Below the pieces are notes generated by a model. The model saw only the letters and a program-made list of their open reading frames with translations, was not told the DNA's origin and did not search any database. Positions 11,433 through 21,309 of a stretch of DNA of 64,000 nt are shown piece after piece. The number at the start of each line of letters is the position of its first letter. The first letter of the stretch is position 1. Origin of the DNA: Piezodorus guildinii (Eukaryota; Arthropoda; Insecta; Hemiptera; Pentatomidae); contig CM041292.1 in NCBI GenBank assembly GCA_023052935.1, forward strand, positions 101,968,426 to 102,032,425, read 5' to 3'. The position numbers and the translations under genes are program-made.

Positions 11433-11619
11433 TTTCAAAATTAGTTGTTTTTTACTTTTCATTTACTGTATTTATTTACATTACTTTATGCTTCTTCTTT
11501 TCTATTGTACATAGATGTATGTATGTATATACATTTATATATATTTATATTTATAGATCATTAGATTACATTTAAATTTATAGATCTGGTCCTCCCCTAC
11601 GTTTGGCTGAGACCAGACA

Positions 11620-13132
11620 GCGACCACCGAACACCCGCCAAAGCGTTGAAAATCGATCTCAAGGAGCCCCGATGTCCTTGTATTCAAGATAATCTGGTTC
11701 TGCTTGTCGTTCACGATCTCGTCTACCTCATCCATGTCCACAGGACGCCCCTCAGAAGAACGCTCGTCCTCCGACGACGCGTCCCCACCCGAAACTTCTG
11801 CCGTAGCGGGTTGGAGTTCCTCAGGAGTCCACTCTCTTAGAAACTGTGGAACATCTGGCAAGACTCGCCTCGATCCTCCTCCACAGCGTTCACCATGACC
11901 GCCCGCGAAAGCCAATCCGCGACGATTTCCTGGCCCGGCTTGTATACAATCTTCATATTGTACTGCACCAAGGAGCTCTTTCCAGTGTGTGACCCTTGCG
12001 GACGAATCCTTCAGCCTCCCTACCCATTGAAGCGAACGATGGTCGGTATGGACTCGGAACCGCCTCCGGAAGACGTACGGCCGGAAATGGTCTACAGCCC
12101 ATACAATTCCCAGGAGTTCCCGCTCCAACGGCGCTATAACGAGACTCCGCATCTGTAAGACGCCGACTGGCATATGCAACCGGTCGCTCCCCCCGGTCAC
12201 TGAGACAACATCGCCCCAAGAGCGTATTCACTGGCGTTCGTCTAATAGTGAATGGCCGTTCGAAGTTACCCTCTTTTCGGAGGAAATTATTAAGGGACAC
12301 AAGATACGCAGCCATAGCTGGCACAAAACGGCGATAATAGTTTAAAGTGCCCATCAACCGCCGCATCCCCTTTACCTCGGTCGGGATGACCATACGCTGT
12401 AAGGCCGCACCCTTCTGGGCATCCAGCTCCACGCCCTCCGCGGAGAAAAACCAGGTCCAAAAAACTAATTTTCCGCTGACCCAGGTTTGACTTCTCTGGA
12501 GAGAAGCGAAGGCCAAACTCGCGCATGCGGTTAAAAACCGTCCGGAGGTGCCTAACATGGTTCAGTTCCGACCTACTAAAGACCAAGTGATCAGCCATAT
12601 AAACCTGGCACACGGATTCGTCCAAACCCCGAAGGAATTCGTCCGTCAACCGTTGGAATGTGATGGGAGTATTCTTCAAGCCAAATGGCATCCAGGTGAA
12701 TTCATAATGGCTCCTCTCGAAGGTGAATGCTGTCTTGTGTCGGTCCCGAGGATACACCCCGATCTGATGATAGCCCGCCTTTAGGTCCAAAGAGCTAAAA
12801 ATGTTTGCACCACCCAACCTATCCAAAATATCATAGAAACGTGGGAGGGGATATTTTTCATCAACGGTATTCTCATTGAGCTTACGATAATCAATGACGA
12901 CCCTGTAGTTTTCTTTCTGCATGCTGTCCACGATTATGCCCTGCCGACGTAAATCGTCCAGCTCAGCCCGAATATGATGGTGCTGTCTTTCCTTCACGTA
13001 AACCACCCGGCCCTGCTTGAGCGGTATTTCGTGCACCGTCTTGCCCATAACCCCAAGGACATCCCCGTCTTTAAAAAAGATATCGCCGAACTCTTCGAGG
13101 ATAGATATTTTCCAAGTATCAGCCTGATTCAC
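11620..13132 (-). pseudogene. Gypsy pol: reverse transcriptase and RNase H
   Basis: From 13132 leftwards the minus strand encodes a Ty3/Gypsy RT: HEIPLKQGRVVYVKER, then NYRVVIDYRKLNENTV, YPLPRFYDILDRLGG, FSSLDLKAGYHQI and FTWMPFGLKNTPITFQRL. The active-site box reads YMADHLVF in place of the usual YVDD, so a catalytic Asp is lost. From about 12330 a second frame carries RNH: RPVAYASRRLTDAESRYS, then ERELLGIVWAVDHFRPYVF and RVHTDHRSLQW. RT and RNH are separated by a frameshift. No integrase follows. Confidence 0.9.
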
Positions 13133-13541
13133 TGCCCCTACGCGCGGTTCACTGCCCGCAGCAGCGCGAATACAGGTATACTTTTTAACTCCTATTCTGA
13201 TATCGCATTGGCAATTACGATCCTCCCGCGGTCCACTGGTTTCGTCTGGCCTGACCGTCGCTCTCCTTGCTGGGGTCGTTCTCTCCTAGCCTCGCCGTAC
13301 TCTCTTTCTCTCTTCTTTTCCATGTTGGAGTGATCCCTGGCTGGTTGTACGCGATTCTCGTCCTCGCTTCTCTACTTCCATTCGGGATTCCTCCTCTCTG
13401 GCACTGGTGATCATCATCTCTTGCGCCCATCATCTCATTTTCTCCGTTATCTGGTTAAGCTTCGTGAGTAGTTCTCCCGCATACTGGCCATTAGACTGAC
13501 GCGGCTTCTTTGTCTATCTTATCATGTGGAACACATCTTCT

Positions 13542-14000
13542 TCAGGGGGCCCATCTTCCCTCTCCGTAGGCCTTCTTTAGTCGCTCCTTCACGACGCTCC
13601 AGGATGTCTCCTCATCTGCTTGGATATGGTTCAGGATGCTCCGCCTCACCCTGCAAACCACTGCAGCCCTTAACGCTTCAGCATCCTCCCCGTCTAACAG
13701 GTTTTCGGACAACTTTGAATGAATCCTCACCATCAAGCGATCGCCCCGTTTTAGAAAGTGATTGAGTTCACCAATCTCTCCAGTGAATCTATCAAGGTCG
13801 GATGTAGCCTTTCTAAACTCCTGAACCGTCGCTGTTTGGATCTTCACTCAATCTAGCGTCGTTCTATGCGCCTGCGCCAGTGAAACTTCCGGTAGTGGCT
13901 CATCTGCCGCCGCTGCCGCCTGCTGTGGCACAGCCGGTGGGACATTCAGAACAGCTTGCCTCAAAACCCCATTTTCTGCCATGTTATCGGTTTTCGCAGG
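13542..14000 (-). pseudogene. Gypsy gag remnant
   Basis: On the minus strand a methionine-started frame (MAENGVLRQAVLNVPPAVPQ, from about 13982) is followed by a stop and then a frame from 13847 reading ATSDLDRFTGEIGELNHFL and VKERLKKAYGEGRWAP. The charged, helical composition and the position directly after the primer binding site fit the N-terminal half of a Gypsy Gag. The 13133-13540 interval, where nucleocapsid and protease should lie, has no clean frame. Confidence 0.6.
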
Positions 14001-14092
14001 CAAGAGATAAAATAATAAAAAAATAAACTCACGTAGCTGAGAAGCAGGCAAGTACGAATAAAAAAATTACGTATTTTGAACTTATCTAAAGG

Positions 14093-14110
14093 TCCCGGGT
14101 TTCGGCACCA
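14093..14110 (-). promoter_or_regulatory. Primer binding site for tRNA-Phe
   Basis: The minus strand reads TGGTGCCGAAACCCGGGA, complementary over 18 nt to the 3' end of cytosolic tRNA-Phe(GAA), including CCA. It sits directly next to the presumed LTR edge (14111) and upstream of gag, exactly where minus-strand DNA synthesis should be primed. Confidence 0.85.
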
Positions 14111-14290
14111 GTTATGCGTTGTCCGAAATATGAACTAAACAAAAAATGAAGAAAGGGGCATAAACAACACGCTTGATGGCTATTCAAACACTAACTTTAT
14201 TTGGTCTTCTAATCCTCTATATATACATTTCTATTGTTTACAAGAGGTGGTTTGGAATTAAGGCTGATAGTCTACCTTATCAGTCCTTAA

Positions 14291-14292
<2 letters not shown>
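14111..14292 (-). repeat. Gypsy 5' LTR (partial)
   Basis: About 180 bp between the primer binding site and a (TA)n tract. It should be the 5' LTR by position. No second copy was found at the other end of the element, so the LTR call rests on position only. Confidence 0.5.
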
Positions 14293-14335
<43 letters not shown>

Positions 14336-14354
14336 TTTATATGTGTGTGTGTAT
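14293..14354. repeat. Compound (TA)n(TG)n microsatellite
   Basis: (TA)n followed by ATATATTTATATGTGTGTGTG. It abuts the LTR-like end of the Gypsy remnant. Confidence 0.95.
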
Positions 14355-14432
14355 AAAATAAAAACTATGTATAAGATATTTAGTCATTATAATAACTCAA
14401 TTTTAATGAAAAATCTAATTTAAAATTAAAGA

Positions 14433-14700
14433 TCAACAAGCGTCAGTGTTGGGATAAGAGATGTTGGGAAAGGCGATATTTGAATGTGGATAAGGAAGAA
14501 GCATGACGTATATTGGAAGGAATGGAAATCCAGAATGCAATAAAACTGACAAGAAAGGATCGGTCGAAGGCCTTAGTTCTGTGGGATGGCATATGAAGGT
14601 GAGAATGGCAAGATCTTGTTTCAAGCAAGTGGACTGAGGATTTAAATTGAAGGAGACTTTAGTTATAGGAAGGATGCTGGGATTTTATAGTTTGGTAGAG
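14433..14700 (-). mobile_element. LINE 3' ORF2 fragment (CR1-like)
   Basis: On the minus strand a frame reads LLQFKSSVHLLETRSC, then RSFLVSFIAFWISIPSNIRH and STFKYRLSQHL. This matches the C-terminal end of the LINE at 19073-20050 (LLQFKSSVFSRYTR, RSFLIRSSTLWNLNSIPL, SFKSRFF). It is a short, 5'-truncated copy of the same family, in the same F-spondin intron. Confidence 0.6.
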
Positions 14701-14879
14701 AAATGACCCAAAGAAATGACCTGTCTGCATATGGAGGGAGGAGCCACTTTAACTCTCCCAACATGGAATATTTCTAAAAATAATTATTTCCGAAAGCCAG
14801 ATATGAAATGATCATATCCATAAATACTGGAGAAAAGACTTACACTGTAGCATCGTCTGGTTAGCCGCAGTAGCATAAA

Positions 14880-15740
14880 GTGACGTTAAATAAAAAAACA
14901 AACGAAAATTCAAATTCATCGACTACTTTAGTTTAGACGTGTAAATATATTTTCCATGACAAATCAAATTTTCAAAAAAGCTATGACTATATCTCTTTAA
15001 GTAGGAAGATTACTTAGAATAAATATAGAAGTAGTTAAGAAATATTACTTGGTCTAATTTTATAGCTCATTGAAAAACCCTGTTAAGCTCTGCTATCAGA
15101 GAAATTGAAAATGTTTAAATTCCTCAAAAAAAAATTCTTTTACTTGATTTATCGCAGCAGGTAGCAGTCCAGTTTTAAACCAGCTATCAAGAAATATTAA
15201 AAGGCTTCACTCTAATTAAAATAGTTGAATTGACTAATGAGGCTTTTAAGAATGAAGACAGAGAATTATTAAGCATTGACTAATGCTCATTTACTTCCTT
15301 TTCTTTTCAGGACATTGTTGTGGTTGGCTAACACTCTTTTTAAAAAAGTTTTCCAGTTCATTTGTCGGGGCATTACCCTAAACTCATTACTCACAGTGGC
15401 CGGAGCTCTGGGGTTCTTGTCACTTGCCTCATTATTCCAGTTGGCATTGAACAATCAAGGGTTTTTTCATCTCTCAAAGTGAGGAGTAGTAAAGTAGGAC
15501 TGAAAACCACGAGTACCATTCTCTCTGAATACCTCAACTTTTCAAAGCATTCAGGAAAGAAATTTAAACTTCAATAGAAGTAAAAAGAACTTCGACTTCG
15601 GTTTATTATTTTCAATAACGATGCTTTGTAATCGACTAAAGAAAAAAAAATCACCCTCCCCCCTTATGTTTCAAGGAAATCTCGGCGATTCTCCGAATTT
15701 ACTGGTCCATTTGTTTGTTTTTTTTAATTCGCTACAGAAA
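14880..15740. other. F-spondin intron, no recognised content
   Basis: Two overlapping open frames on the plus strand (15276-15577) are mostly hydrophobic residues and show no family signature. On the minus strand a short frame at about 15510-15395 (LRDEKTLDCSMPTGIMRQV) is bounded by AG and GTGAGT, but it does not fit between the neighbouring spondin exons. I see nothing firm. Confidence 0.4.
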
Positions 15741-16440
15741 TACTAGTCCATGCAACAATGATCCTAACACCTAAACGTTGATATCAGCTCGTTATTTTTA
15801 AAATGGCGGCCGATCAAAAGGGATTTAATTCAATACCTCAGTTATTTTTTAAAATAGAGAAAAAAATTATTGGTTTTTTAAACTACAAAACCGCAAATAA
15901 TTATAAAAAAGAGCAAAAAGAAAAAAATTGAAATGTTACCGATATACGACCATACTCAGTTATTTTTGATGATCGAGAAACCTTTTTTTCAAGTCGCCAC
16001 AACAATAGTAGGGTATGCAAAGATGTTCCTAACACCTAGAAGTTGATATTAGCTGGTTATTTTTTAAATGGCGGCCGATTAAAAGTGATTTAATTCAAAA
16101 AATCAGTTATTTTCAAAGATAGAGAAAAATATGTTTAGAATTTTAGATCGAGAATAGCTCGATAAACAGAGAGATAGAAAAAAAGTTATCTATATATTCA
16201 AGTCACAAATTAGAGTTGACGTAATTCCAACCAAACTCTGTTATTATTGAAGATAGAGGAAAATGGAAAAGGTTTTCGAGACCAAGACACCGCGATGAAC
16301 AAAGAGAATAACAAAACAAATTAAAATAATAATGTTACATGATCAAGTCACTACTTATAAGAGATGTGATTCCCTGATGATTCGGTTATTATTGATGATA
16401 AAGGAAAAAAGTAAGGTGTCCTAGAATCAAGATATTTTTT
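15740..16440. repeat. Degenerate tandem array, about 130/262-bp periodicity
   Basis: The block containing CCTAACACC, GTTGATAT, AGCT and ATGGCGGCCGAT occurs at about 15768-15812 and again at about 16032-16079, 262-265 bp apart. A shorter block (TTATTTTTGATGATCGAG and relatives, with CAAGTCAC before it) recurs at about 15958, 16240 and 16385. This looks like an old satellite-like array with sub-repeats. Confidence 0.55.
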
Positions 16441-16839
16441 AACAGGAAATACATTTTTGTAAGGAATTTCAGTGTAATATATTCAATCTCGTTCCTGTAA
16501 GTATAAGTGTTTATCTTTAGGAACAATTATTTAATAATTTTAAAAATTTGTATTGAAGCATCCAAGAAAAACTGTTGAAAGAAAGTATCGACCTATCTCC
16601 AGAATAGGTGAATTCCTTAACAGTAGTGCTTGAAGACTTGATGACTAGATCTGCCGCAACTATCATTAATAGTTTAATTACTAACTAATCTATTATGAAC
16701 AATTCTGTGGGTAACTTGTACTGAAGCCTACAGGAAAACCTTTTGTCAGTATCGGCTTGTCCCGAGGTAGAAATTCTCTGACTAACCCTGGGATAGGCTA
16801 GTATAGTAAACATTTTATAAATATATTTTATAAATATAT

Positions 16840-16861
16840 TATATATATATATTTTAAGTTC

Positions 16862-16918
<57 letters not shown>
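16840..16918. repeat. (TA)n microsatellite
   Basis: Two TA tracts separated by a short spacer (TTTTAAGTTCATG). It lies in the F-spondin intron. Confidence 0.95.
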
Positions 16919-16919
<1 letters not shown>

Positions 16920-17084
16920 ACATTTGAAAAAATAATTATTCAATCAATTCTTCATTTCGTGAAATAAACATTCGTCACAAATTAGTTTAAAAATAATTCG
17001 TTGTCATTTAACAATTTAATCAAATAACAGCACTTCCATCCCTTGTATCTTAGAGCCATCATCTAAAGTATTTACTTGAACTAC

Positions 17085-17194
17085 CTGTATTCAGATGTGT
17101 GAGATGCTCCAATAACATCACTGAACCTCGTATTTTCACCTTCCGGAAAATCTTTCGGATGTGTCTGCCTAGACCAGAGTCCTTCAAAGCTAAC
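17085..17194 (-). CDS. SPON1-like: F-spondin exon: start of Spondin_N domain
   Basis: On the minus strand this exon runs from a TGGTTACAG acceptor (17195) to a TACAG|GTAG donor (17084). It encodes 36 codons plus two bases: VSFEGLWSRQTHPKDFP, then a short linker and RFSDVIGASHTSEY. F.G.WS..THP.D.P followed by FS..IG..H...Y is the hallmark N-terminal part of the Spondin_N domain. It follows the exon at 17277-17415 in phase 0, and its two leftover bases join the exon at 10732 to make an Arg codon. Secreted extracellular-matrix role is from the family. Confidence 0.92.
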
Positions 17195-17276
17195 CTGTAA
17201 CCAATTACGGTAACAAAAATAACTCACTCAATCAAGCAATAGAGATGGTTTCAAATGTGTATGATTTCCAATTTAC

Positions 17277-17415
17277 CTCATACTTTGCCTCGTCGCAGGC
17301 GCAGCACCTGGAAAGCTGTTTCTCACTCGACATCTCCTGCAAGTCCTCGCATATCGTGTAGGTCAGGGGGCCGTCCTCTTGATACCAAACGTCCGGCTGC
17401 TCCACCACAGCTGCT
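17277..17415 (-). CDS. SPON1-like: F-spondin exon: reeler-Spondin_N junction
   Basis: On the minus strand a TTTACAG acceptor (ends 17416) and a TATGAG|GTAAAT donor bound 139 nt. One base completes a Lys codon begun in the exon at 18844-19057, then 46 codons read AAVVEQPDVWYQEDGPLTYT and end SRCCACDEAKYE. This is the end of the reeler domain and the CCAC.. linker into Spondin_N. The combination of reeler plus Spondin_N points to F-spondin (SPON1; fat-spondin in flies) rather than mindin, which lacks a reeler domain. The phases of all four visible exons agree. Confidence 0.9.
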
Positions 17416-17729
17416 CTGTAAATAATATTAATCATGTAATTTGTAGACTTTTAAAATTATTTTCTGATTAACAAGTGAGAGTTAAATTTAAAATGCATTA
17501 GTGATTAATAATTTATTATTCTTATTTAATTTATTATTACTCACCTGCCCTTCAGGAAACACGGTTATGGGCGTAAGGTAAATCACCATAGTACGGGATA
17601 GTTTACAACAAATTATTAGGAATCAAAAGTCATATGTTATTCAGAAAAATATATTTATCTAAAGTGTCTAAATATGTATTTTTTCAATTTCTTCTCTCCC
17701 CTTCTTTTCTTGCACTGTTGCCTCAAATA

Positions 17730-18106
17730 TGGTCATTGTTCTGATAATACAGGTCTATGGCCTTAGTGAATATGACTAAACTGTAAGGTTTGATCAGTTC
17801 ACAAAGAATAGGCTCTGAAATAGAGTCATTGCCTAAGAGCTAAAACTTTATCCTAGCTATTTCTTCACAAATACACATCACATGATATGCAGTTTCATTT
17901 TCCTATTTGCTGGATCTACAAGCCGTTGAGGCTACTAACCCCATAATGTGGAAGTGCTCATTAAGCTGACGGTGTCCAGCGTATAATCTCCTTTGAGTTA
18001 TCTTGTCCTTTGAAAGTGTTTTAAGATTTTCTCTGTTCTCCCATCCTAGCTTATACCGATTCATGCAGCTAACCAAAGCTTCTATAGCGGCTGGACTACC
18101 AATATC
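17730..18106 (-). mobile_element. RNase H-type LINE, C-terminal fragment
   Basis: The minus strand reads AAIEALVSCMNRYKLGWENR, then RRLYAGHRQLNEHFHIMGLV and ENETAYHVMCICEEIARIKF, the region after RNase H with the GH.QLN.H...G...... C...ETA.H....C pattern of R1/LOA/I-type LINEs. Two in-frame stops are present, and the copy is truncated at both ends. It lies in the F-spondin intron between the two reeler exons, in the sense orientation. Confidence 0.75.
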
Positions 18107-18498
18107 TCATACCTTTGTTGTCAGAATTAAACAAAAATAGGATTATATTGTATATTCTTGTTCTATGCTGATCATGCCTAATAATCATCACGTAAATTTC
18201 TGGGATAAGCGATAAATAGCATAAATTAAATTTAATAAGGTGATTTATTTTAATTTGAGGTATGAAATTTAAAAATAACAAACATACTAAGATGGAAACA
18301 TCGTTTATGACATTCGGCCATTTATTAAATGACCATCCAAAAGTACGTTCATAATTGAAATAGGAAGGTATTAAAAAGATTTGTGATTGAAACATTCCCT
18401 GAGGTTAAAGATAAAATTATTTTATTGAATAATCAATGGTTGACCATGAGCTGATATGAAAGAAGAGATGGTTCAGCTGGAGTAAAAAAATTTTTTTT

Positions 18499-18708
18499 AA
18501 AAAATAGTGAAGAAATTATTTAATATCCAATATTTCGGGTGTTCATCAAAGCCCTTCTCCACTAACTACGGATGCTGAATCACTATCATTATCATCCATC
18601 ATTATCATTACAATTCACCTTCGTACTTTGTGAAGAGAATCCCTCATGAAGAATGGCAACGTGGGTCGAAACGTTGGATATTAAATAGTTTCTTCACTAT
18701 TTTTTTTT
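18499..18708. repeat. Inverted-repeat element with GTTTCGA-type inner motif
   Basis: The arms 18499-18537 and 18667-18708 are near-perfect reverse complements (AATAGTGAAGAAA and TTTCTTCACTATT, then TTTAATATCCAA and its complement), with a TTTCG/CGAAA motif at their inner ends. They enclose about 130 bp. The unit is a MITE-like or Penelope-derived structure in the F-spondin intron, similar in layout to 2661-3142. Confidence 0.6.
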
Positions 18709-18843
18709 CCTTACCGCCATTCCAACCAACTTTATAAAAAAAAATGGATAACATAACACACAATAATAGTGATTACTATATCTTGGTATCGAACACCTTA
18801 CCGCAAATGACAATATATAAAATAAAATATATTTATTATTTAC

Positions 18844-19057
18844 TTGAAGCTGATACATCCTGAACCCGAGACGGGAGCGTTCCACAGTGCTTGTATCTCA
18901 GTTTTTGGGGAGAAAGAACTTGCGGTGATGGTTGAAGAACAGGTTTCGGAGTACTTGGTGAATGCGTCGCTGAAGAGGTGGAGATTTCCCAAGTTACCAT
19001 GGGCTGCCTCGACCCAAAGGCTGAACCATAAGAACTTAGAGCTACTGTTTAGCTTAA
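18844..19057 (-). CDS. SPON1-like: F-spondin exon: reeler domain
   Basis: On the minus strand a T-tract plus CACAG acceptor (ends 19058) and a TTCAA|GTAAAT donor (from 18843) bound 214 nt: two bases, 70 codons, two bases. The peptide has KFLWFSLWVEAAHGNLGNLH, then SDAFTKYSETCSSTIT, ending ALWNAPVSGSGCISF. W.EA..G.LG...LFSD, a conserved Cys and the W.AP..GSGC..F ending are the C-terminal two thirds of a reeler (Reeler/Reelin) domain. The upstream exon with the signal peptide was not found. A LINE tail begins about 15 nt upstream of the acceptor. Confidence 0.88.
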
Positions 19058-19072
19058 CTGTGAAAAAAAAAA

Positions 19073-20050
19073 AAATAAATATTTTTTCAATAAATAAATA
19101 AATTCTTTATTATTCTGGGACAAGTCCCTTTAGAATAAAATTAACAAATTATATAAATAAACAATTTAACTAAAACTAATAGACTGGTTGGTTAGGAGAT
19201 AAATAAAAAATCGTGATTTGAAGGAAGGAAGTGAGTTGGAGTGACGAATAGAAAGAGGAATAGAATTCAAATTCCATAAAGTTGAGGATCGGATAAGAAA
19301 CGATCTGTCGAGTTGTGCAGAACGGTGGGCCGTAGTGTATAAATCTGAAGGCCTAGTGCGTGTATAGCGGGAAAAGACAGAGGATTTAAATTGTAGGAGG
19401 TCGAAAATATACGATGGACGGCAGGATTGGTAAATGAATGATTCAAGAAAATATTTGCGACGAATCGTCAGCATAGAGGTGGTATTTAAAGTGATTAATA
19501 TGGAGAGGTAGGTAATTAATGTAAATAGCGAATAGGGTGGGAGATTGAGACGACCCCTGAGGGACACCACAGGGAAGGAGTAGGGTTGAGGCTGAATGGA
19601 AGCTGGTCTGGCACTACTTACTACATACTGAGAACAATCGGAGAGGAAAGATTGAAACCACCGCGAAGCACTGTTGGATAATGGGAAAATTTTGGAGTTT
19701 GGTAAGAAGGATACTATGGTCAATCGTGTCAAACGCCTTTGAGAAATCGAGGAGGATAAGAATTGTTATTTGTTGGTAATCAATGGCAGTTTGGAGGTCT
19801 TGTGTTATTTTAAGGAGAGCGGATTGGGTAGAATAATCAGGTCGAAAACCAGATTGGAGAGAATTAAGGTGGGAGGTTTCTTCCAGGAAATTTGAAAGTT
19901 GGGTTTGAACAAGGTGTTCAAGGGGTTTTAAAAAATTGGAGAGAAGAGAAATAGGACGGAAATCTTTCGGTGGGGTTGGATTAAGAACTTTATTTAATGG
20001 TCGTACGAGGACAGTTTTCAAGGAATAAGGAATCTTTTTTAAAATTTCAT
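19073..20050 (-). mobile_element. CR1-like LINE, 5'-truncated, in F-spondin intron
   Basis: The minus strand encodes RT: PTPPKDFRPISLLSNFLKPL, then QSGFRPDYSTQSALLKI and LLDFSKAFDTIDHSILLTKL, a frame break, CGVPQGSSQSPTLFAIYINY and YADDSSQIFS, a further break, and RSFLIRSSTLWNLNSIPL. There is no RNase H. The FSKAFDT.DH and GVPQGS motifs fit the CR1/L2/Rex1 side of LINEs. The 3' end is an (AAATAAAT)-type tail at 19073-19100, right next to the reeler exon acceptor. It is truncated near 20050 and contains several frameshifts. Confidence 0.8.
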
Positions 20051-21140
20051 TTAGATATAATTTTTAAAATTACTTCCCCATATTTAGATGATGTAAGGCA
20101 AAATATAGTATACTAGTTGAGCTCCCTACCATTTCATACTTGTTAAATTTAGGTTCAACGTAAAGTACAAATATATTTAGCAGCATATTCAGGAAAAAGG
20201 AACAAAAAGACAATAGTAATGAAATCGTCATGAAAATGATATGTAGGTACGCAATTTTGATTAAGATCAATGGGATATTGGTAATATTCTATCCTAACAT
20301 ATTCTTTGTTCCAGCTACCAAGCATTTTATACATGAATAGATTCCTACCTAGCTAAGAAGACACCATCAAATAGGGAATGTTAATAATATCATCAAAAAC
20401 ATTCTACTAAATACTGAGTATGGGGGATGGCGGACAAACGGATTTTTTTTATTCGTTATTCCGATTCTACGTATTTTGAAACGTAAGCCGTCAAATTTTG
20501 AGAGGTAGTAATTTTATGGTCGATTACAAAGATCATTAACAAAAACCAAATAAAAAATTGGCTTACAAACAAAATATATAGAGCAGGATAAGGTAAAATC
20601 ATTGTACGATTCAGGTTAAAAGTTAAACGTCCGTATAACCATAATTAACCATGTTTAATTTTAATCCTATGTTGGTTTTTATAGCTTAGTTCAAAAGGTT
20701 TACATCACCCAATAATGACAAATAAATGAAACAAAAATATTTTACGCATAATTTAAAAAGATGGGACCATTTTCGAACACTTGATAAAAAAAAAAATGTC
20801 TGCCATCAGAGGTAGTGTTTTCCAACGCGGATATGCACTCTCTGTGACCTAAATCAATTTGACTCTCAAAACATTTTCCACACATCCTTCAATAAACACT
20901 AAAATTTTAAGTCGTGTTTGTTATTTTGTACACACCTTGTTTTTACAGATGATTAACTGCCTTTGGTTTGGTAATTTTTTCATCCCAACTTTTTAATGAA
21001 TACATTCGCAATGTACGTTATACGAAATTATTTTTCTTTTATTACCTACTATGGTAGGGATAAAGCAAACTTACTGGTAGGTTCGGCAGTGTATGTATTT
21101 TCTCGGATAAAGGGTATACTATACCTATACAATACAATAT

Positions 21141-21290
21141 TAGGGGTACTCACTACGTTTGCTATAGCATGCTATTTGTGTTATTTTGCTAAACCCGTCG
21201 AGTTTCTACAATTATTTCCTGTATAAAATTGGTGGGTTTAGCACAATAGCACAAATAACATGCTATAGCAAACGTAGTGAGTACCCCTAT
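21141..21290. repeat. Near-perfect foldback (MITE-like) element
   Basis: The arms 21141-21196 and 21234-21290 are reverse complements over about 56 bp (TAGGGGTACTCACTACGTTT and onward, through GCTATAGCATG), with a 37-bp loop. Flanking copies of ATACCTATACAAT at 21121-21133 and 21294-21306 may be target duplications. The arms are nearly identical, which implies recent formation. The frame at 20996-21226 spans one arm and is not a gene. Confidence 0.8.
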
Positions 21291-21309
21291 TAATACCTAT
21301 ACAATTACT

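Larger units (their letters stand above)
11580..14292 (-). mobile_element. Gypsy (Ty3-type) LTR retrotransposon, truncated and dead
   Basis: On the minus strand the order is LTR-like DNA, a primer binding site, gag, a region where protease would sit, RT and RNase H: a Ty3/Gypsy pol order. Integrase and the 3' LTR are absent; the element breaks off after RNase H near 11580. Its base composition is much more GC-rich than the host DNA around it, which makes the borders easy to see. It lies in the same orientation as the F-spondin gene, in the intron between exons 17085 and 10732. (TA)n tracts lie near both ends. Confidence 0.85.

Noticed and set aside
12548..12784. Plus-strand ORFs over the Gypsy pol region
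   Set aside because: Shadows of the minus-strand RT; the RT motifs are on the minus strand.
14093..14110. A tRNA gene fragment
   Set aside because: Only the last 18 nt of tRNA-Phe are present and their position next to gag marks them as a primer binding site.
15395..15510. Minus-strand frame between AG and GTGAGT as a spondin exon
   Set aside because: The spondin exon at 17085 joins in phase with 10732 and gives the conserved continuation, leaving no place for it.
17530..17560. Possible 5-nt microexon (GGCAG before GTGAGT) of F-spondin
   Set aside because: Rechecking the donor of the reeler exon (TTCAA|GTAAAT) showed that the two neighbouring exons already join in phase.
20996..21226. 76-codon ORF
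   Set aside because: It runs through one arm of the foldback element and has no protein-like features.
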